DNA of 64,000 bases from positions 3,224,001 to 3,288,000 of the forward strand of contig NZ_JASGJZ010000001.1 in the NCBI RefSeq assembly GCF_047601025.1, read 5' to 3'. Source of the DNA: Pseudorhodoferax sp047601025 (lineage in GTDB: Bacteria; Pseudomonadota; Gammaproteobacteria; Burkholderiales; Burkholderiaceae_C). The notes under the pieces are model-generated. The model searched no databases. It was not told the origin of the DNA and saw nothing but the letters and a program-made list of their open reading frames with translations. Both the position numbers and the translations under genes were made by a program. Below are positions 1 to 9,387 of this stretch, one piece after another; the first letter of the stretch is position 1; each line of letters opens with the position of its first letter.

Positions 1-73
1 GGGTCTGGCAGGCGGTCAGGCTGGCCAGGGCCAGCGCCAAGCTGGCGGCCAGGAGGCTCGGGCGGATCGGCAT
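1..73 (-). CDS. N-terminus of a predicted lipoprotein (partial)
   Basis: Only the first 24 codons are inside the window; the gene runs off the left edge. The start codon is at 71-73. The peptide has a short basic n-region (MPIRPS), an Ala/Leu-rich hydrophobic stretch and a lipobox-like LTAC at residues 19-22, so it looks like a lipoprotein signal peptide cleaved before Cys22. It lies downstream of, and in the same direction as, the GntR regulator, so it may be one of its targets (inference). The mature protein cannot be identified. Confidence 0.6.
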   Translation of the reverse strand, partial: MPIRPSLLAASLALALASLTACQT

Positions 74-156
74 GGTGCTCCTTCGTTGTGGAATGCGCCG
101 GACACGCGCGGGCCGGCGGGCGCCAGTGTAGGCGTGAACGCAGGAGCTGCCGGCGC

Positions 157-843
157 TCAGGCCAGCGCCATCGAGATGTCGTTGCTCGGGATCTTGCGGT
201 CGAAGGTCAGCGCGCCTTCGAGCTTGAGCAGGTGCTGCTCCATCAGCTGCACCGCGCGCTCTTCCTGCCGCTCGGCGATGGCGTCGAGCAGGGCCTCGTG
301 CTCGTCGTCGGCTGGCTCGGGGACGTTGTCCTGCTGGTACATCAGCGTGATCAGCGAGCAGCGCGACAGCAGCTCGACCATCATCTGCACCAGCACGTCG
401 TTGTCGAGCAGCCGGGCCATCTGCAGGTGGAAGTCGCTGGCCAGTTCGATGCGCTGGGCGGCGTCCTTGTGCTCCTTGAGCGCGGCTTTCTGGCGGGCCA
501 GGTGCTCGCGCAGGGCCTTGATGCGCGCGGGCGTGGCCTCGCGCACGAAGGCGCGGGTCATCTCCGCCTCCAGCATGCGGCGCACGGCGAAGACCTGGCG
601 CGCCTCGGCGACCGAGGGCGCGGCCACGAAGGCGCCGCGCGCCGGCTCCAGCCGGATCAGCCGGTTCTGCGACAGCTGGAACAGGGCCTGGCGCACCAGC
701 GTGCGCGAGACGCCGAAGTGGTCGGCCAGCTTCTGCTCGGCCAGCTTGGTGCCGGGATGCAGCCGGTGCTCCACGATCGCTTTGGTCAGCGCATCGACGA
801 TGGTGGTGGTGTTGGTTCCGGTGTGGTCCATGGCGCGGATCAT
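157..843 (-). CDS. GntR-family transcriptional regulator (FCD/FadR subfamily)
   Basis: A 228-residue protein with the standard two-domain layout. An N-terminal winged helix-turn-helix spans about residues 12-75, with the typical GxxLxExxLAxxxGVSRTxVRQAL pattern (LAEQKLADHFGVSRTLVRQ). An all-helical FCD ligand-binding domain follows at about 85-210. Such proteins are usually metabolite-responsive repressors. It precedes a lipoprotein gene on the same strand and stands near purine-breakdown genes; regulation of either is inference. The length is normal for the family and the start at 843 leaves no room for a longer conserved N-terminus. The ligand cannot be read from the sequence. Confidence 0.9.
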   Translation of the reverse strand: MIRAMDHTGTNTTTIVDALTKAIVEHRLHPGTKLAEQKLADHFGVSRTLVRQALFQLSQNRLIRLEPARGAFVAAPSVAEARQVFAVRRMLEAEMTRAFVREATPARIKALREHLARQKAALKEHKDAAQRIELASDFHLQMARLLDNDVLVQMMVELLSRCSLITLMYQQDNVPEPADDEHEALLDAIAERQEERAVQLMEQHLLKLEGALTFDRKIPSNDISMALA

Positions 844-906
844 AGCTGCATCCCGGTTCGTATACAGCGCTGATCCAGCGGCCGTGGACGGTGGATCTTG
901 CGGACG

Positions 907-1407
907 CTACAGCTGGCCCTCGCTCAGCGTATCCAGTTGGAACCGGCCGCTGCGGTCCCACAGCCAGGTGTCCACGTAGCGCACGGCGCCCAGGCGCACC
1001 GCTTTCGGGAACGGCGCGGCCTCGCGCACGGTGCGCTCGATCTCGCGCACGACCTCGGGGGCGTGGCGCGGCGCACGCAGCCAGTTCAGGCGGCGGATGC
1101 CGCCGTCGCGGTCGAGGTCGACCTCCAGCACGGCCACGGCGTACAGCATGGGCGGCAGCTTGCCGGGGTAGATGCGCGTGGCGTTCAGCGCGTACAGATG
1201 GGTGGCGGCGTCCCGGCGGTATTCACGGGCGGTGCCGGCGGCCGACGGGCGCGGCGCGGCCGCGCGTCCCGCCGCTGGCGCGGCGCGGTCCGGTGCGCCC
1301 GGCGGCGCGGCGGGCGGCGGGGACGAGGGCTTCAGCGGCGCGCAGGCGGCCAGCAGGGCCGCGGCGGCGCCGGTCCACAGGCGGCGCCAGGAGGTGGGCA
1401 GGGGCAT
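907..1407 (-). CDS. Small lipoprotein with a TonB C-terminal-like domain
   Basis: A 166-residue protein. It starts with a lipoprotein signal peptide whose lipobox is LLAAC at about residue 21. A Pro/Ala-rich linker (about 25-65) follows, and then a domain of about 100 residues. That domain, around IYPGKLPPMLYAVAVLEVDLD and WDRSGRFQLDTL, resembles the TonB C-terminal fold seen in orphan energy-transducer-like proteins. No transmembrane anchor other than the signal is visible, so it is probably tethered to the outer membrane or periplasmic face rather than being a classical TonB. It is divergent from puuD, 87 bp apart. The function is unknown, and the TonB-like assignment rests on pattern only. 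Confidence 0.6.
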   Translation of the reverse strand: MPLPTSWRRLWTGAAAALLAACAPLKPSSPPPAAPPGAPDRAAPAAGRAAAPRPSAAGTAREYRRDAATHLYALNATRIYPGKLPPMLYAVAVLEVDLDRDGGIRRLNWLRAPRHAPEVVREIERTVREAAPFPKAVRLGAVRYVDTWLWDRSGRFQLDTLSEGQL

Positions 1408-1494
1408 GGGCGCGCAGTCTAACCAACCCGGTCCGGGCCGGCGTCCCGGCGGCATGCTTATTGCGTCGACCGGTGACCTTCTGGAATACACACG

Positions 1495-2700
1495 ATGGAA
1501 AGCTACTACCTGGATTGGGCCAACCTGCTGCTGCGCTGGCTGCACGTCATCACGGCGATCGCCTGGATCGGCGCGTCGTTCTACTTCGTGATGCTGGACA
1601 GCAGCCTGGAGCCGCCGGGCGACCGGGAGGCGCGGGACAAGGGCGTGGGCGGCGAGCAGTGGGCCGTGCACGGCGGCGGCTTCTACCACATGCAGAAGTA
1701 CCTGGTGTCGCCCCGGAAGCTGCCCGAGCACCTGCACTGGTCGTACTGGGAGAGCTATTCGACCTGGCTCAGCGGCTTCGCGCTGTTCTCGGTGTCCTAT
1801 CTGTGGAACGCCAGCACCTACCTGATCGACAAGAACAAGATGGCCTGGTCGCCCGGCGCGGCGATCGGCGTGGCGCTGGCCTTCCTGGTCGTGTTCTGGA
1901 TGGTCTACGACGCGATCTGCCAGCTGTTCGGCCGGCGCAAGAACGGCGACGCCATCGTCGGCGCTCTGGTCTTCCTGTTCGCTTGCTTCGCCGCGTGGCT
2001 GGCCTGCCACTGGTTCGCCGGGCGCGCGGCGTTCCTGCTGATGGGCGCGATGCTGGCCACCACCATGAGCGCCAACGTGTTCTTCTGGATCATTCCGGGC
2101 CAGCGCAAGAACGTGGCGGCGCTGCGCGCGGGGCAGCCGGTCGATCCGGTGCACGGCCAGCGCGGCAAGCAGCGCAGCGTGCACAACACCTACTTCACGC
2201 TGCCGGTGCTGTTCGCGATGCTGAGCGGGCACTACAGCTTCACCTACACGCACCCGCAGAACTGGCTGGTGCTGGTGTTGATCATGCTGGGCGGCGCGCT
2301 GATCCGGCAGTTCTTCGTAGTGCGGCACCGCTGGAAGCTGGGGCAGGCCGGCCATCCCTGGCCGTACGCGCTGTTCGGCGTGGCGCTGCTGGCCGCGGTC
2401 GTCGGCTGGCTCAAGCCCGAGCCGGCCGCGCCGGCGGCCGCCGGGCCGGCCGCGGCGCCGGTGGCCTTCGGCGAGGTCCGCAAGCTGTTCGAGCAGCATT
2501 GCTACACCTGCCACGGTGCGCTGGTGCAGATGAAGAGCGTGCGCCTGGACAGCGCCGAAGGCGTGGCCCAGCACGCGCAGAACATCTACCAGCAGGTGGT
2601 CGTCACGAAGATCATGCCGATGGGCAATGCGACGGGCATGACCGAGGCCGACCGCGCGCTGATCGGCCGCTGGTTCCAGGAAGGCGCCCCGACGCGGTAG
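1495..2700 (+). CDS. puuD: Membrane urate hydroxylase PuuD with cytochrome c domain
   Basis: A 401-residue protein matching the PuuD type of urate oxidase. The N-terminal part (about residues 10-310) is a multi-span membrane domain beginning ESYYLDWANLLLRWLHVITA, characteristic of the urate oxidase N-terminal family. After an Ala/Pro-rich linker, residues 336-340 (CYTCH) give the haem c attachment site, and a Met in KIMPMGN is the likely axial ligand. The family converts urate to 5-hydroxyisourate using the respiratory chain rather than releasing peroxide. The neighbour downstream on the opposite strand is an 8-oxoguanine-deaminase-type enzyme, which fits purine breakdown. Both domains appear intact. 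Confidence 0.93.
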   Translation: MESYYLDWANLLLRWLHVITAIAWIGASFYFVMLDSSLEPPGDREARDKGVGGEQWAVHGGGFYHMQKYLVSPRKLPEHLHWSYWESYSTWLSGFALFSVSYLWNASTYLIDKNKMAWSPGAAIGVALAFLVVFWMVYDAICQLFGRRKNGDAIVGALVFLFACFAAWLACHWFAGRAAFLLMGAMLATTMSANVFFWIIPGQRKNVAALRAGQPVDPVHGQRGKQRSVHNTYFTLPVLFAMLSGHYSFTYTHPQNWLVLVLIMLGGALIRQFFVVRHRWKLGQAGHPWPYALFGVALLAAVVGWLKPEPAAPAAAGPAAAPVAFGEVRKLFEQHCYTCHGALVQMKSVRLDSAEGVAQHAQNIYQQVVVTKIMPMGNATGMTEADRALIGRWFQEGAPTR

Positions 2701-2718
2701 CGCCGTGGCCGCGGCGGT

Positions 2719-4119
2719 TCAGGCGCCGCGCGCGGCTTCGGCCAGCTGGCGCGCCAGCCGGTTGTGGCGCTCCACCAGCGGCCCGGCGTCCACGGTCGCC
2801 AGGTGGCCTTCGCGCACCACCACGCGGCCGTTCACGATGGTCCAGGCCGCCTGGGGGCTGGCGCACAGCAGCAGCGCGGCGACCGGGTCGTGCACGGCGC
2901 CGCCGGCCATGGCCAGCGTGCCGAGGTCGAACAGCGCGAGGTCCGCGCACAGGCCCGGCGCCAGCCGGCCGATGTCGGTGCGGCCCAGCACCCGGGCGCC
3001 GCCGCGCGTGGCCAGCGCCAGCGCGTCGCGCGCGGTCATCTCGGCCGGGCCGTGGTCGCAGCCGAAGGGTTCCAGGCTGCGGCCCACGCGCGCCAGCAGC
3101 AGGGCCTGGCGTGCCTCGTTCACCAGGTGCGCGCCGTCGTTGCTGGCCGAGCCGTCCACGCCCAGGCCGACCGGCACGCCGGCGTCCAGCATGCGCCGCA
3201 CCGGCGCGATGCCCGAGGCCAGCCGCATGTTGCTGCACGGGCAGTGCGCGACGCCGGTGCGCGTGGCCGCGAACAGCGCGATGCCGGGCGCGTCGAGCTT
3301 GACGCAGTGGGCGTGCCAGACGTCCTCGCCCAGCCAGCCCAGGTCCTGCGCGTATTCGGCCGGCGTGCAGCCGAACTTCTCGCGGCTGTAGGCGATGTCG
3401 TGGTCGTTCTCGGCCAGGTGGGTGTGCAGGCGCACGCCGTGCCGGCGCGCCAGCGCGGCCGAGGCGCGCATCAGCTCCCGGCTCACGCTGAACGGCGAGC
3501 ACGGCGCCACCGCCACCTGCACCATGGCGCCCGGCGCCGGGTCGTGGAAGGCCTGGATCACGCGCTCGGTGTCGCGCAGGATCGCCTCCTCGCGCTCGAC
3601 CACGCTGTCCGGCGGCAGCCCGCCCTGCGAGGCGCCCACGCTCATGGCGCCGCGCGTGGCGACGAAGCGCATGCCGATCTGCCGGGCGGCGGCGATGCTG
3701 TCGTCCAGCCGCACGCCGTTGGGGTAGATGTAGAGATGGTCGCTGCTGGTGGTGCAGCCCGACAGCAGCAGCTCGGCCATGGCCAGCTGCGTGGAGACGA
3801 ACACCATCTCCGGCGTCAGCCCGGCCCAGACCGGATAGAGCCCGCGCAGCCAGGAGAACAGCTCGGCGTCCTGCACGCCGGGGAGCGCGCGCGTGAGGCT
3901 CTGGAACATGTGGTGGTGCGTGTTGACCAGGCCCGGCACCACCAGCATGCCGCGCGCGTCGATGACCTCGTCGGCCTGCCGCGGCAGCGCGTCGGCGGGG
4001 CCGATGGCCTCGATCGCGTGGCCGCGCACCAGCAGCGAGGCGTCGCGCCATTCGGGGTGCGCGTCATCCATCGTAGCGATGCAGCGGGCGTCGCGGATCA
4101 GCAGGGTCGGCTGGGGCAT
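2719..4119 (-). CDS. 8-oxoguanine deaminase / amidohydrolase
   Basis: A 466-residue member of the metal-dependent amidohydrolase superfamily (TrzN/ATZ-like and 8-oxoguanine deaminase group). The metal-binding NTHHH motif is at residues 66-70. HTHLAEND lies near residue 242, WHAHC near 275, and the conserved GLGVDGSASND near 335. The last motif, with its S-N-D pattern, is typical of 8-oxoguanine deaminases. Its position next to puuD supports a purine role (8-oxoguanine to urate plus ammonia). A hydroxy-s-triazine hydrolase is the main alternative, since the two families are close. The ATG at 4119 gives the canonical start, and the gene is divergent from the glycerate kinase gene. Confidence 0.85.
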   Translation of the reverse strand: MPQPTLLIRDARCIATMDDAHPEWRDASLLVRGHAIEAIGPADALPRQADEVIDARGMLVVPGLVNTHHHMFQSLTRALPGVQDAELFSWLRGLYPVWAGLTPEMVFVSTQLAMAELLLSGCTTSSDHLYIYPNGVRLDDSIAAARQIGMRFVATRGAMSVGASQGGLPPDSVVEREEAILRDTERVIQAFHDPAPGAMVQVAVAPCSPFSVSRELMRASAALARRHGVRLHTHLAENDHDIAYSREKFGCTPAEYAQDLGWLGEDVWHAHCVKLDAPGIALFAATRTGVAHCPCSNMRLASGIAPVRRMLDAGVPVGLGVDGSASNDGAHLVNEARQALLLARVGRSLEPFGCDHGPAEMTARDALALATRGGARVLGRTDIGRLAPGLCADLALFDLGTLAMAGGAVHDPVAALLLCASPQAAWTIVNGRVVVREGHLATVDAGPLVERHNRLARQLAEAARGA

Positions 4120-4194
4120 GTCGGTCCTTCGTGGCGCGCGGGCGGGGACGGTGCATCGCCGCCGCGTCAGAATGCGGCTTCCGGAGACATTGGC

Positions 4195-5511
4195 ATGACC
4201 GCACCCCATCCTAACGAAGATCCCCGAGGCTTCCTCGAACACCTCTACCAGGTCGCCGTCCGGCGCGCGCTGCCGCTGCACAGCATGGGCGCCGCGCTGC
4301 CCGAGCCGCCGCGCGGCCGCACGCTGGTGCTGGGCGCCGGCAAGGCCGGCGGCGCGATGGCGCAGGCGCTGGAAGCGCTGTGGCCGGCCGAGGCGCCGCT
4401 GTCCGGCCTGGTGGTCACGCGTTATCACCACGTTCCGCCGCGGCCCGCGGGACTGCCGCAGCGCATCGAGCTGGTCGAGGCCGCGCACCCGGTGCCGGAT
4501 GCGGCCGGCCTGGCCGCCGCGCAGCGCATGCTGGCGCTGACCGAGGGGCTGACCGCGGACGACCTGGTGCTGTGCCTGATCTCCGGCGGCGGCTCGGCGC
4601 TGCTGACGCTGCCGGCCGAGGGCCTGGCGCTGGCGGACAAGCAGCGCATCAACAAGGCGCTGCTGGAAAGCGGCGCCAGCATCGCCGAGATGAACTGCGT
4701 GCGCAAACACCTCTCGCGCATCAAGGGCGGCCGGCTGGCGGCGGCCTGCGGGCCGGCGCGCGTGGTCACGCTGACGATCAGCGACGTGCCGGGCGACGAC
4801 CCGTCCATCATCGCCAGCGGCCCGACGGTGCCGGACGCCAGCAGCTGCGCCGACGCGCTGGCGATCCTCGCGCGCTACCAAATCGAGGTGCCCGGGCCGG
4901 TGCTGGCGCTGCTGCAGGGCGGGCAGCTGGAGACGCCCAAGCCCGGCGACGCGCTGTTCGAGGGCCACGAACTGCGCATGATCGCCACGCCGCAGCAGTC
5001 GCTGGAAGCGGCGGCCGAGGCCGCGCGCGCGGCGGGCATCGCGGCCCACATCCTGTCCGACGAGATCGAGGGCGAATCGCGCGAGGTCGGCAAGGTGCAC
5101 GCGGCGCTGGCGCGCGCGGTGGCATTGCGCGGCCAGCCGTTCGCGCGGCCTTGCGTGATCCTGTCCGGCGGCGAGACCACGGTCACGGTGCGGCCGCAGC
5201 CGCCCGGCACGCCGCGCGGGCGCGGCGGACGGGCCGGCGAGTTCTGCCTGGGCCTGGCGCTGGCGTTGCAGGGGCAGGCCGGCGTGCACGGGCTGGCGGC
5301 GGACACCGACGGCATCGACGGCGTGGAGGACAACGCCGGCGCCTACGTCGGCCCCGACACGCTGGCACGCGCCGAGGCCCAGGGCATGAAGATCGCGTCC
5401 TACCTGGACCGCAACGACGCCTACGGCTACTTCCAGCCGCTGGGCGGCCTGGTCGTCACCGGGCCGACCAACACCAACGTCAACGACTTCCGCGCGCTGC
5501 TGGTGCTGTAG
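4195..5511 (+). CDS. ttuD: Glycerate 2-kinase (MOFRL family)
   Basis: A 438-residue protein with the two-part architecture of TtuD/GckA enzymes. The N-terminal domain has TLVLGAGKAGGAMAQAL near residue 45 and LISGGGSALL near 128. The MOFRL C-terminal domain has GGETTVTVR near 325 and the AADTDGIDG signature near 368. These enzymes phosphorylate glycerate to 2-phosphoglycerate; older annotations call them hydroxypyruvate reductases. With PuuD and the guanine-type deaminase next to it, it could finish the purine route through glyoxylate, tartronate semialdehyde and glycerate, although the carboligase is not in this window. The gene is divergent from the amidohydrolase (75-bp gap). Confidence 0.9.
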   Translation: MTAPHPNEDPRGFLEHLYQVAVRRALPLHSMGAALPEPPRGRTLVLGAGKAGGAMAQALEALWPAEAPLSGLVVTRYHHVPPRPAGLPQRIELVEAAHPVPDAAGLAAAQRMLALTEGLTADDLVLCLISGGGSALLTLPAEGLALADKQRINKALLESGASIAEMNCVRKHLSRIKGGRLAAACGPARVVTLTISDVPGDDPSIIASGPTVPDASSCADALAILARYQIEVPGPVLALLQGGQLETPKPGDALFEGHELRMIATPQQSLEAAAEAARAAGIAAHILSDEIEGESREVGKVHAALARAVALRGQPFARPCVILSGGETTVTVRPQPPGTPRGRGGRAGEFCLGLALALQGQAGVHGLAADTDGIDGVEDNAGAYVGPDTLARAEAQGMKIASYLDRNDAYGYFQPLGGLVVTGPTNTNVNDFRALLVL

Positions 5512-5517
5512 CGCGCG

Positions 5518-6462
5518 TCAGTCGCCGTCGCCGCCGCCGTTCCCACCGTCGCCGTCGGCACCCGCGGCGCCGGCGTCCGGCGCATCGATCGCCTCGCCGC
5601 CGTCGCCGCCGCCCAGCGACAGCTTCTGCCGCACGGCCGCCTTCTCGCCGGCCGGGGCGAACTTGCTGTACTTGCCCAGCAGGCCGACCAGCAGGCCGTA
5701 GATGCGCGGGTTGCCGGCCAGGCATTCGCGCTGCTCCAGGAAATCGGCCTCGCCGGAGAGGTTGCCGATCAGGCCGCCGGCCTCGGTCACCAGCAGCGAG
5801 CCGGCCGCCACGTCCCAGGGGGAGAGGCCCTTCTCGAAGAAGCCGTCGCTGTAGCCGGCGGCGACGTAGGCCAGGTCCAGCGCGGCGGCGCCGGGGCGGC
5901 GCACGCCGGCCGTGCGCTGCATCACGTCGCCCATCATGGACAGGTATTCCTTGAAGTTGTCGCCGGGGCGGAACGGAAAGCCGGTGGAGACCAGGCATTC
6001 GCCCAGCCGCGTGCGGCGCGAGACGCGGATGCGGCGGTCGTTCAGGTAGGCGCCGCGGCCGCGCGTGGCGGTGAACAGGTCGTTGCGCGTGGGGTCGTAG
6101 ACCACGCCGTGCTCCACCCGGCCCTTGACCGCCAGCGCGATGCTGACGCAGTAGTACGGGAAGCCGTGGATGAAGTTGGTGGTGCCGTCCAGCGGGTCGA
6201 TGATCCAGACGTGGTCCGAATCCTGGGCGCCGTGCGCCTTGCCCGATTCCTCGGCCCAGATGCCGTGGCCGGGGTAGGCCGTCAGCAGCGTCTCGATGAT
6301 CGCGGCCTCGCTGGCCTGGTCGATCTCGGTCACGAAGTCGTTCACCTGCTTCTGCGACACGCGCACGGCTTCGACGTCCAGCGCGGCGCGGTTGATGATG
6401 GCGCCGGCGGCGCGGGCGGCCTTGACGGCCACGTTGAGCATGGGGTGCAGGTTGAACGACAT
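5518..6462 (-). CDS. suhB: Inositol monophosphatase family protein SuhB
   Basis: A 314-residue protein starting MSFNLHPMLNVAVKAARAAGAI, close to the classical SuhB N-terminus. The metal-binding motifs are present: EESG at about residues 71-74, DPLDGTTNF at about 92-100, and WDVAAGSLLV at about 227. The enzyme hydrolyses inositol-1-phosphate-type monoesters, and SuhB also acts in rRNA antitermination complexes. The core ends near residue 265, and about 45 extra residues made almost entirely of Gly, Asp and Ala follow. The usual length is about 265-270, so the tail is an addition. It ends 6 bp from the convergent glycerate kinase gene and is divergent from trmJ. Confidence 0.92.
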   Translation of the reverse strand: MSFNLHPMLNVAVKAARAAGAIINRAALDVEAVRVSQKQVNDFVTEIDQASEAAIIETLLTAYPGHGIWAEESGKAHGAQDSDHVWIIDPLDGTTNFIHGFPYYCVSIALAVKGRVEHGVVYDPTRNDLFTATRGRGAYLNDRRIRVSRRTRLGECLVSTGFPFRPGDNFKEYLSMMGDVMQRTAGVRRPGAAALDLAYVAAGYSDGFFEKGLSPWDVAAGSLLVTEAGGLIGNLSGEADFLEQRECLAGNPRIYGLLVGLLGKYSKFAPAGEKAAVRQKLSLGGGDGGEAIDAPDAGAAGADGDGGNGGGDGD

Positions 6463-6549
6463 GGATTGTGGGAGGAGCAGGAGGGCGGGGCGGCCTGCGA
6501 TCAGGCCGGCGAGAATCGCGGGATTCTACCGAGGGCCCCGTTCGACGCC

Positions 6550-7290
6550 ATGCGCACCCGATTCGTCCTGATCCGCACCAGCCATGCCGGCAACGTGGGC
6601 GCCGCCGCGCGCGCGATGAAGGTCATGGGCTTCGACGACCTGGTGCTGGTGGCGCCGCGCTGGCCCAACGTGCTGCGCCGGCAGGAAACCGTCCAGCGCG
6701 CCAGCGGTGCGCTGGACGTGCTGGAGAACGCGCGCATCGTCGACACGCTGGACGAGGCGCTGGACGGCATGGACCACCTGTGCGCCACGGCGATGACGCC
6801 GCGCGACTTCGGCCCGCCCACGCGCGCGCCGCGCGAGCACCTGGCATCCCTGGTCGCCGCCGGAGCCGGGGCACGGCCGGCCGGCGTGGCCTTCCTGTTC
6901 GGCTCCGAGCGCTTCGGCATGGCCAACGAGGACGTCTACCGCTGCCACGTGGCGCTGAGCATCCCGACCAACCCGGCCTTCGGCTCGCTGAACCTGGCGG
7001 CGGCGATCCAGGTGCTGGCCTACGAATGGCGCATGGCGCTGGGCGGCCATGCCGTGGCGCCGGCCGTGCCAGCGGCCCGGCCGGCCGATGCGCGCCAGGT
7101 GGCCGGCATGCTGCAGCACTGGCGCGAGGCGCTGGTGGCGCTGGACTACCTGGACCTGGCCGCGCCGAAGAAGCTGATGCCGCGGCTGAACCAGCTGGTC
7201 AACCGTGCGCAGCCGGCCGAGGAGGAGATCCACATCCTGCGCGGCATCGCCAAAGCCGTGCTGCAAACGGCGGCGAAGGCGAAAGGCTAG
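6550..7290 (+). CDS. trmJ: tRNA (cytidine/uridine-2'-O-)-methyltransferase TrmJ
   Basis: A 246-residue SpoU-class (SPOUT) RNA methyltransferase. The N-terminus VLIRTSHAGNVGAAARAMK carries the conserved NxGxxARAMK motif. The C-terminal knot elements are FLFGSERFGMANEDV near residue 117 and SIPTNPAFGSLNLAAAIQVL near 137, the SAM-binding trefoil signature. TrmJ methylates the 2'-O of nucleotide 32 in tRNAs. The start is placed at the ATG at 6550, where family similarity begins; an in-frame upstream extension exists but shows no homology. It sits 9 bp upstream of cysE, probably co-transcribed with it, and divergent from suhB. Confidence 0.93.
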   Translation: MRTRFVLIRTSHAGNVGAAARAMKVMGFDDLVLVAPRWPNVLRRQETVQRASGALDVLENARIVDTLDEALDGMDHLCATAMTPRDFGPPTRAPREHLASLVAAGAGARPAGVAFLFGSERFGMANEDVYRCHVALSIPTNPAFGSLNLAAAIQVLAYEWRMALGGHAVAPAVPAARPADARQVAGMLQHWREALVALDYLDLAAPKKLMPRLNQLVNRAQPAEEEIHILRGIAKAVLQTAAKAKG

Positions 7291-7299
7291 ACTTCCCCG

Positions 7300-8076
7300 A
7301 TGCTGTTCTCCCGCCTGCGCAACGACATCCGCTGCATCCTGGAGCGCGACCCCGCCGCACGCACCGCGTGGGAGGTGCTGACCTGCTACCAGGGCCTGCA
7401 CGCGGTGATGCTGCACCGCCCGGCGCACTGGTGCTGGACGCACGGGCTCAAGTGGCCGGGCCGCATGATCTCGCTGTTCTCGCGCTGGCTGACCGGCATC
7501 GAGATCCATCCCGGCGCGCGGATCGGCGAGCGCGTGTTCTTCGACCATGCCATGGGCGTGGTCGTCGGCGAGACGGCGGAGATCGGCGACGGCTGCACCA
7601 TCTACCAGGGCGTCACGCTGGGCGGCACGTCCCTGTACAAGGGCGCCAAGCGCCATCCCACGCTGGGCCGCGACGTGGTGGTCAGCGCCGGCGCCAAGGT
7701 GCTGGGCGGCTTCACCGTGGGCGACGGCGCGAAGATCGGCGCCAACGCCGTCGTCATCAAGCCGGTGCCGGCCGGCGCGACGGCCGTGGGCATTCCGGCG
7801 CGCATCATCCTGCCCAAGGCCGACGAGGCCAGCGGCGATGCCGCCATGTCGGCGCCGCGCTTCTCGGCCTACGGCGTCACGCGCGAGGACGATCCGATGG
7901 GCCAGGCCATGCGCGGCCTGATCGACAGCGCCGCCGCGCAGGACCAGCAGATCGCGTTGCTGTGGCAGGCGATCGAGAAGCTGGCGGCCCGGCGCGAAGG
8001 CGACTGCGTGCCGGCGGAGGCCGCGCGCAGCCAGTGCTTCGAGGCCGAGAAGCTGTCGCAGCTGGTCGGCAAGTAG
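7300..8076 (+). CDS. cysE: Serine O-acetyltransferase CysE
   Basis: A 258-residue enzyme that acetylates L-serine with acetyl-CoA in the first step of cysteine synthesis. A short helical N-terminal domain precedes a left-handed beta-helix of hexapeptide repeats at about residues 65-170 (IEIHPGARIG, GVVVGETAEIGDG, GVTLGGTS). Catalytic Asp/His candidates lie in FFDHAMGVVVGE. About 80 residues with predicted helical character follow the helix, longer than in the E. coli protein but common for the shorter-N-terminus CysE type. It is closely spaced after trmJ, and mogA ends convergently 18 bp downstream. Confidence 0.92.
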   Translation: MLFSRLRNDIRCILERDPAARTAWEVLTCYQGLHAVMLHRPAHWCWTHGLKWPGRMISLFSRWLTGIEIHPGARIGERVFFDHAMGVVVGETAEIGDGCTIYQGVTLGGTSLYKGAKRHPTLGRDVVVSAGAKVLGGFTVGDGAKIGANAVVIKPVPAGATAVGIPARIILPKADEASGDAAMSAPRFSAYGVTREDDPMGQAMRGLIDSAAAQDQQIALLWQAIEKLAARREGDCVPAEAARSQCFEAEKLSQLVGK

Positions 8077-8094
8077 GGCAACTCGCCCGGGCGC

Positions 8095-8674
<580 letters not shown>

Positions 8675-8703
<29 letters not shown>

Positions 8704-9313
8704 CCTCGTCCTCGTGTTGGTTCAGTTGCGTGCGCAGCAGCTGGAAGATCTCGCGGTAGGCGCGGCCGTGGCGCGGGGCCTGCCCGGGCTTCTCGGGCGC
8801 GCGGTCCTTGCGGGCCTGGCGCACCAGCGCGCGCAGCTGCTGGGCGTCGGTGGCCGGGAACCGCTCCAGCCAGCGGCCGAGCGCGGCCTCGTCGTCCAGC
8901 AGCGCGGTGCGCCATTGCTCGGCTTCGTGCAGCAGCGCGACCTCGTGCGCCGGGCCGGCGCGCTGCTCGTCCAGCGCCTGGCGGATCTGCGCCACGGTCT
9001 CGTCCTCGAGCCGGCGCATCAGCTTGCCGACGAACTGCAGCTGGCGGCGCCGGCCTTCGAAGTCCGTGATGCGGCGCAGTTCGGCCAGCGCCTCGGCCAG
9101 CTTGTCGGGCAGCGCCAGGCGTTCCAGCCGGTCGGCGCGCAGTTCCAGCAGGGCTTCGCCGAGCGCCTGCAGCGCCTCGCTCTCGCGCTTCTGGTCGGTG
9201 CGGCTGGTGCCTTCGGCGCCCTTGCTTTCGGCCTTGAGCTGCAGGTCGAGCTCGCTGCCTTCGGCCACGAACTGGCCGCGCACGAAGTAGCCTTTCTTGG
9301 GTTTACGGGACAT
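8675..9313 (-). CDS. yjgA: YjgA (DUF615) family ribosome-associated protein
   Basis: A 212-residue, strongly charged, mostly helical protein. It has the family features SRTDQKRESEALQALGEALLEL (about residues 34-55), FVGKLMRRLED (about 100) and RHGRAYREIFQLLR near the end. Members associate with late 50S ribosomal particles. I place the start at the ATG at 9313 (MSRKPKKGYF). An upstream ATG at 9352 and a TTG at 9370 would add residues without clear similarity, and none of the candidates has a strong ribosome-binding site. The C-terminus is acidic (HEDEDEQ). It is divergent from pmbA and overlaps mog. Confidence 0.85.
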
Positions 9314-9387
9314 TGGATGGTGGGGATCGAAGGGCTTGTCGAGGCGGCCCATGCACCGGAGGTGTGCCAAGTATCATAGCCGCCGCC

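Noticed and set aside
891..3302. An 803-codon plus-strand frame spanning puuD
   Set aside because: Arg/Ala/Gly-rich without motifs; the puuD frame carries membrane spans and a CxxCH haem site.
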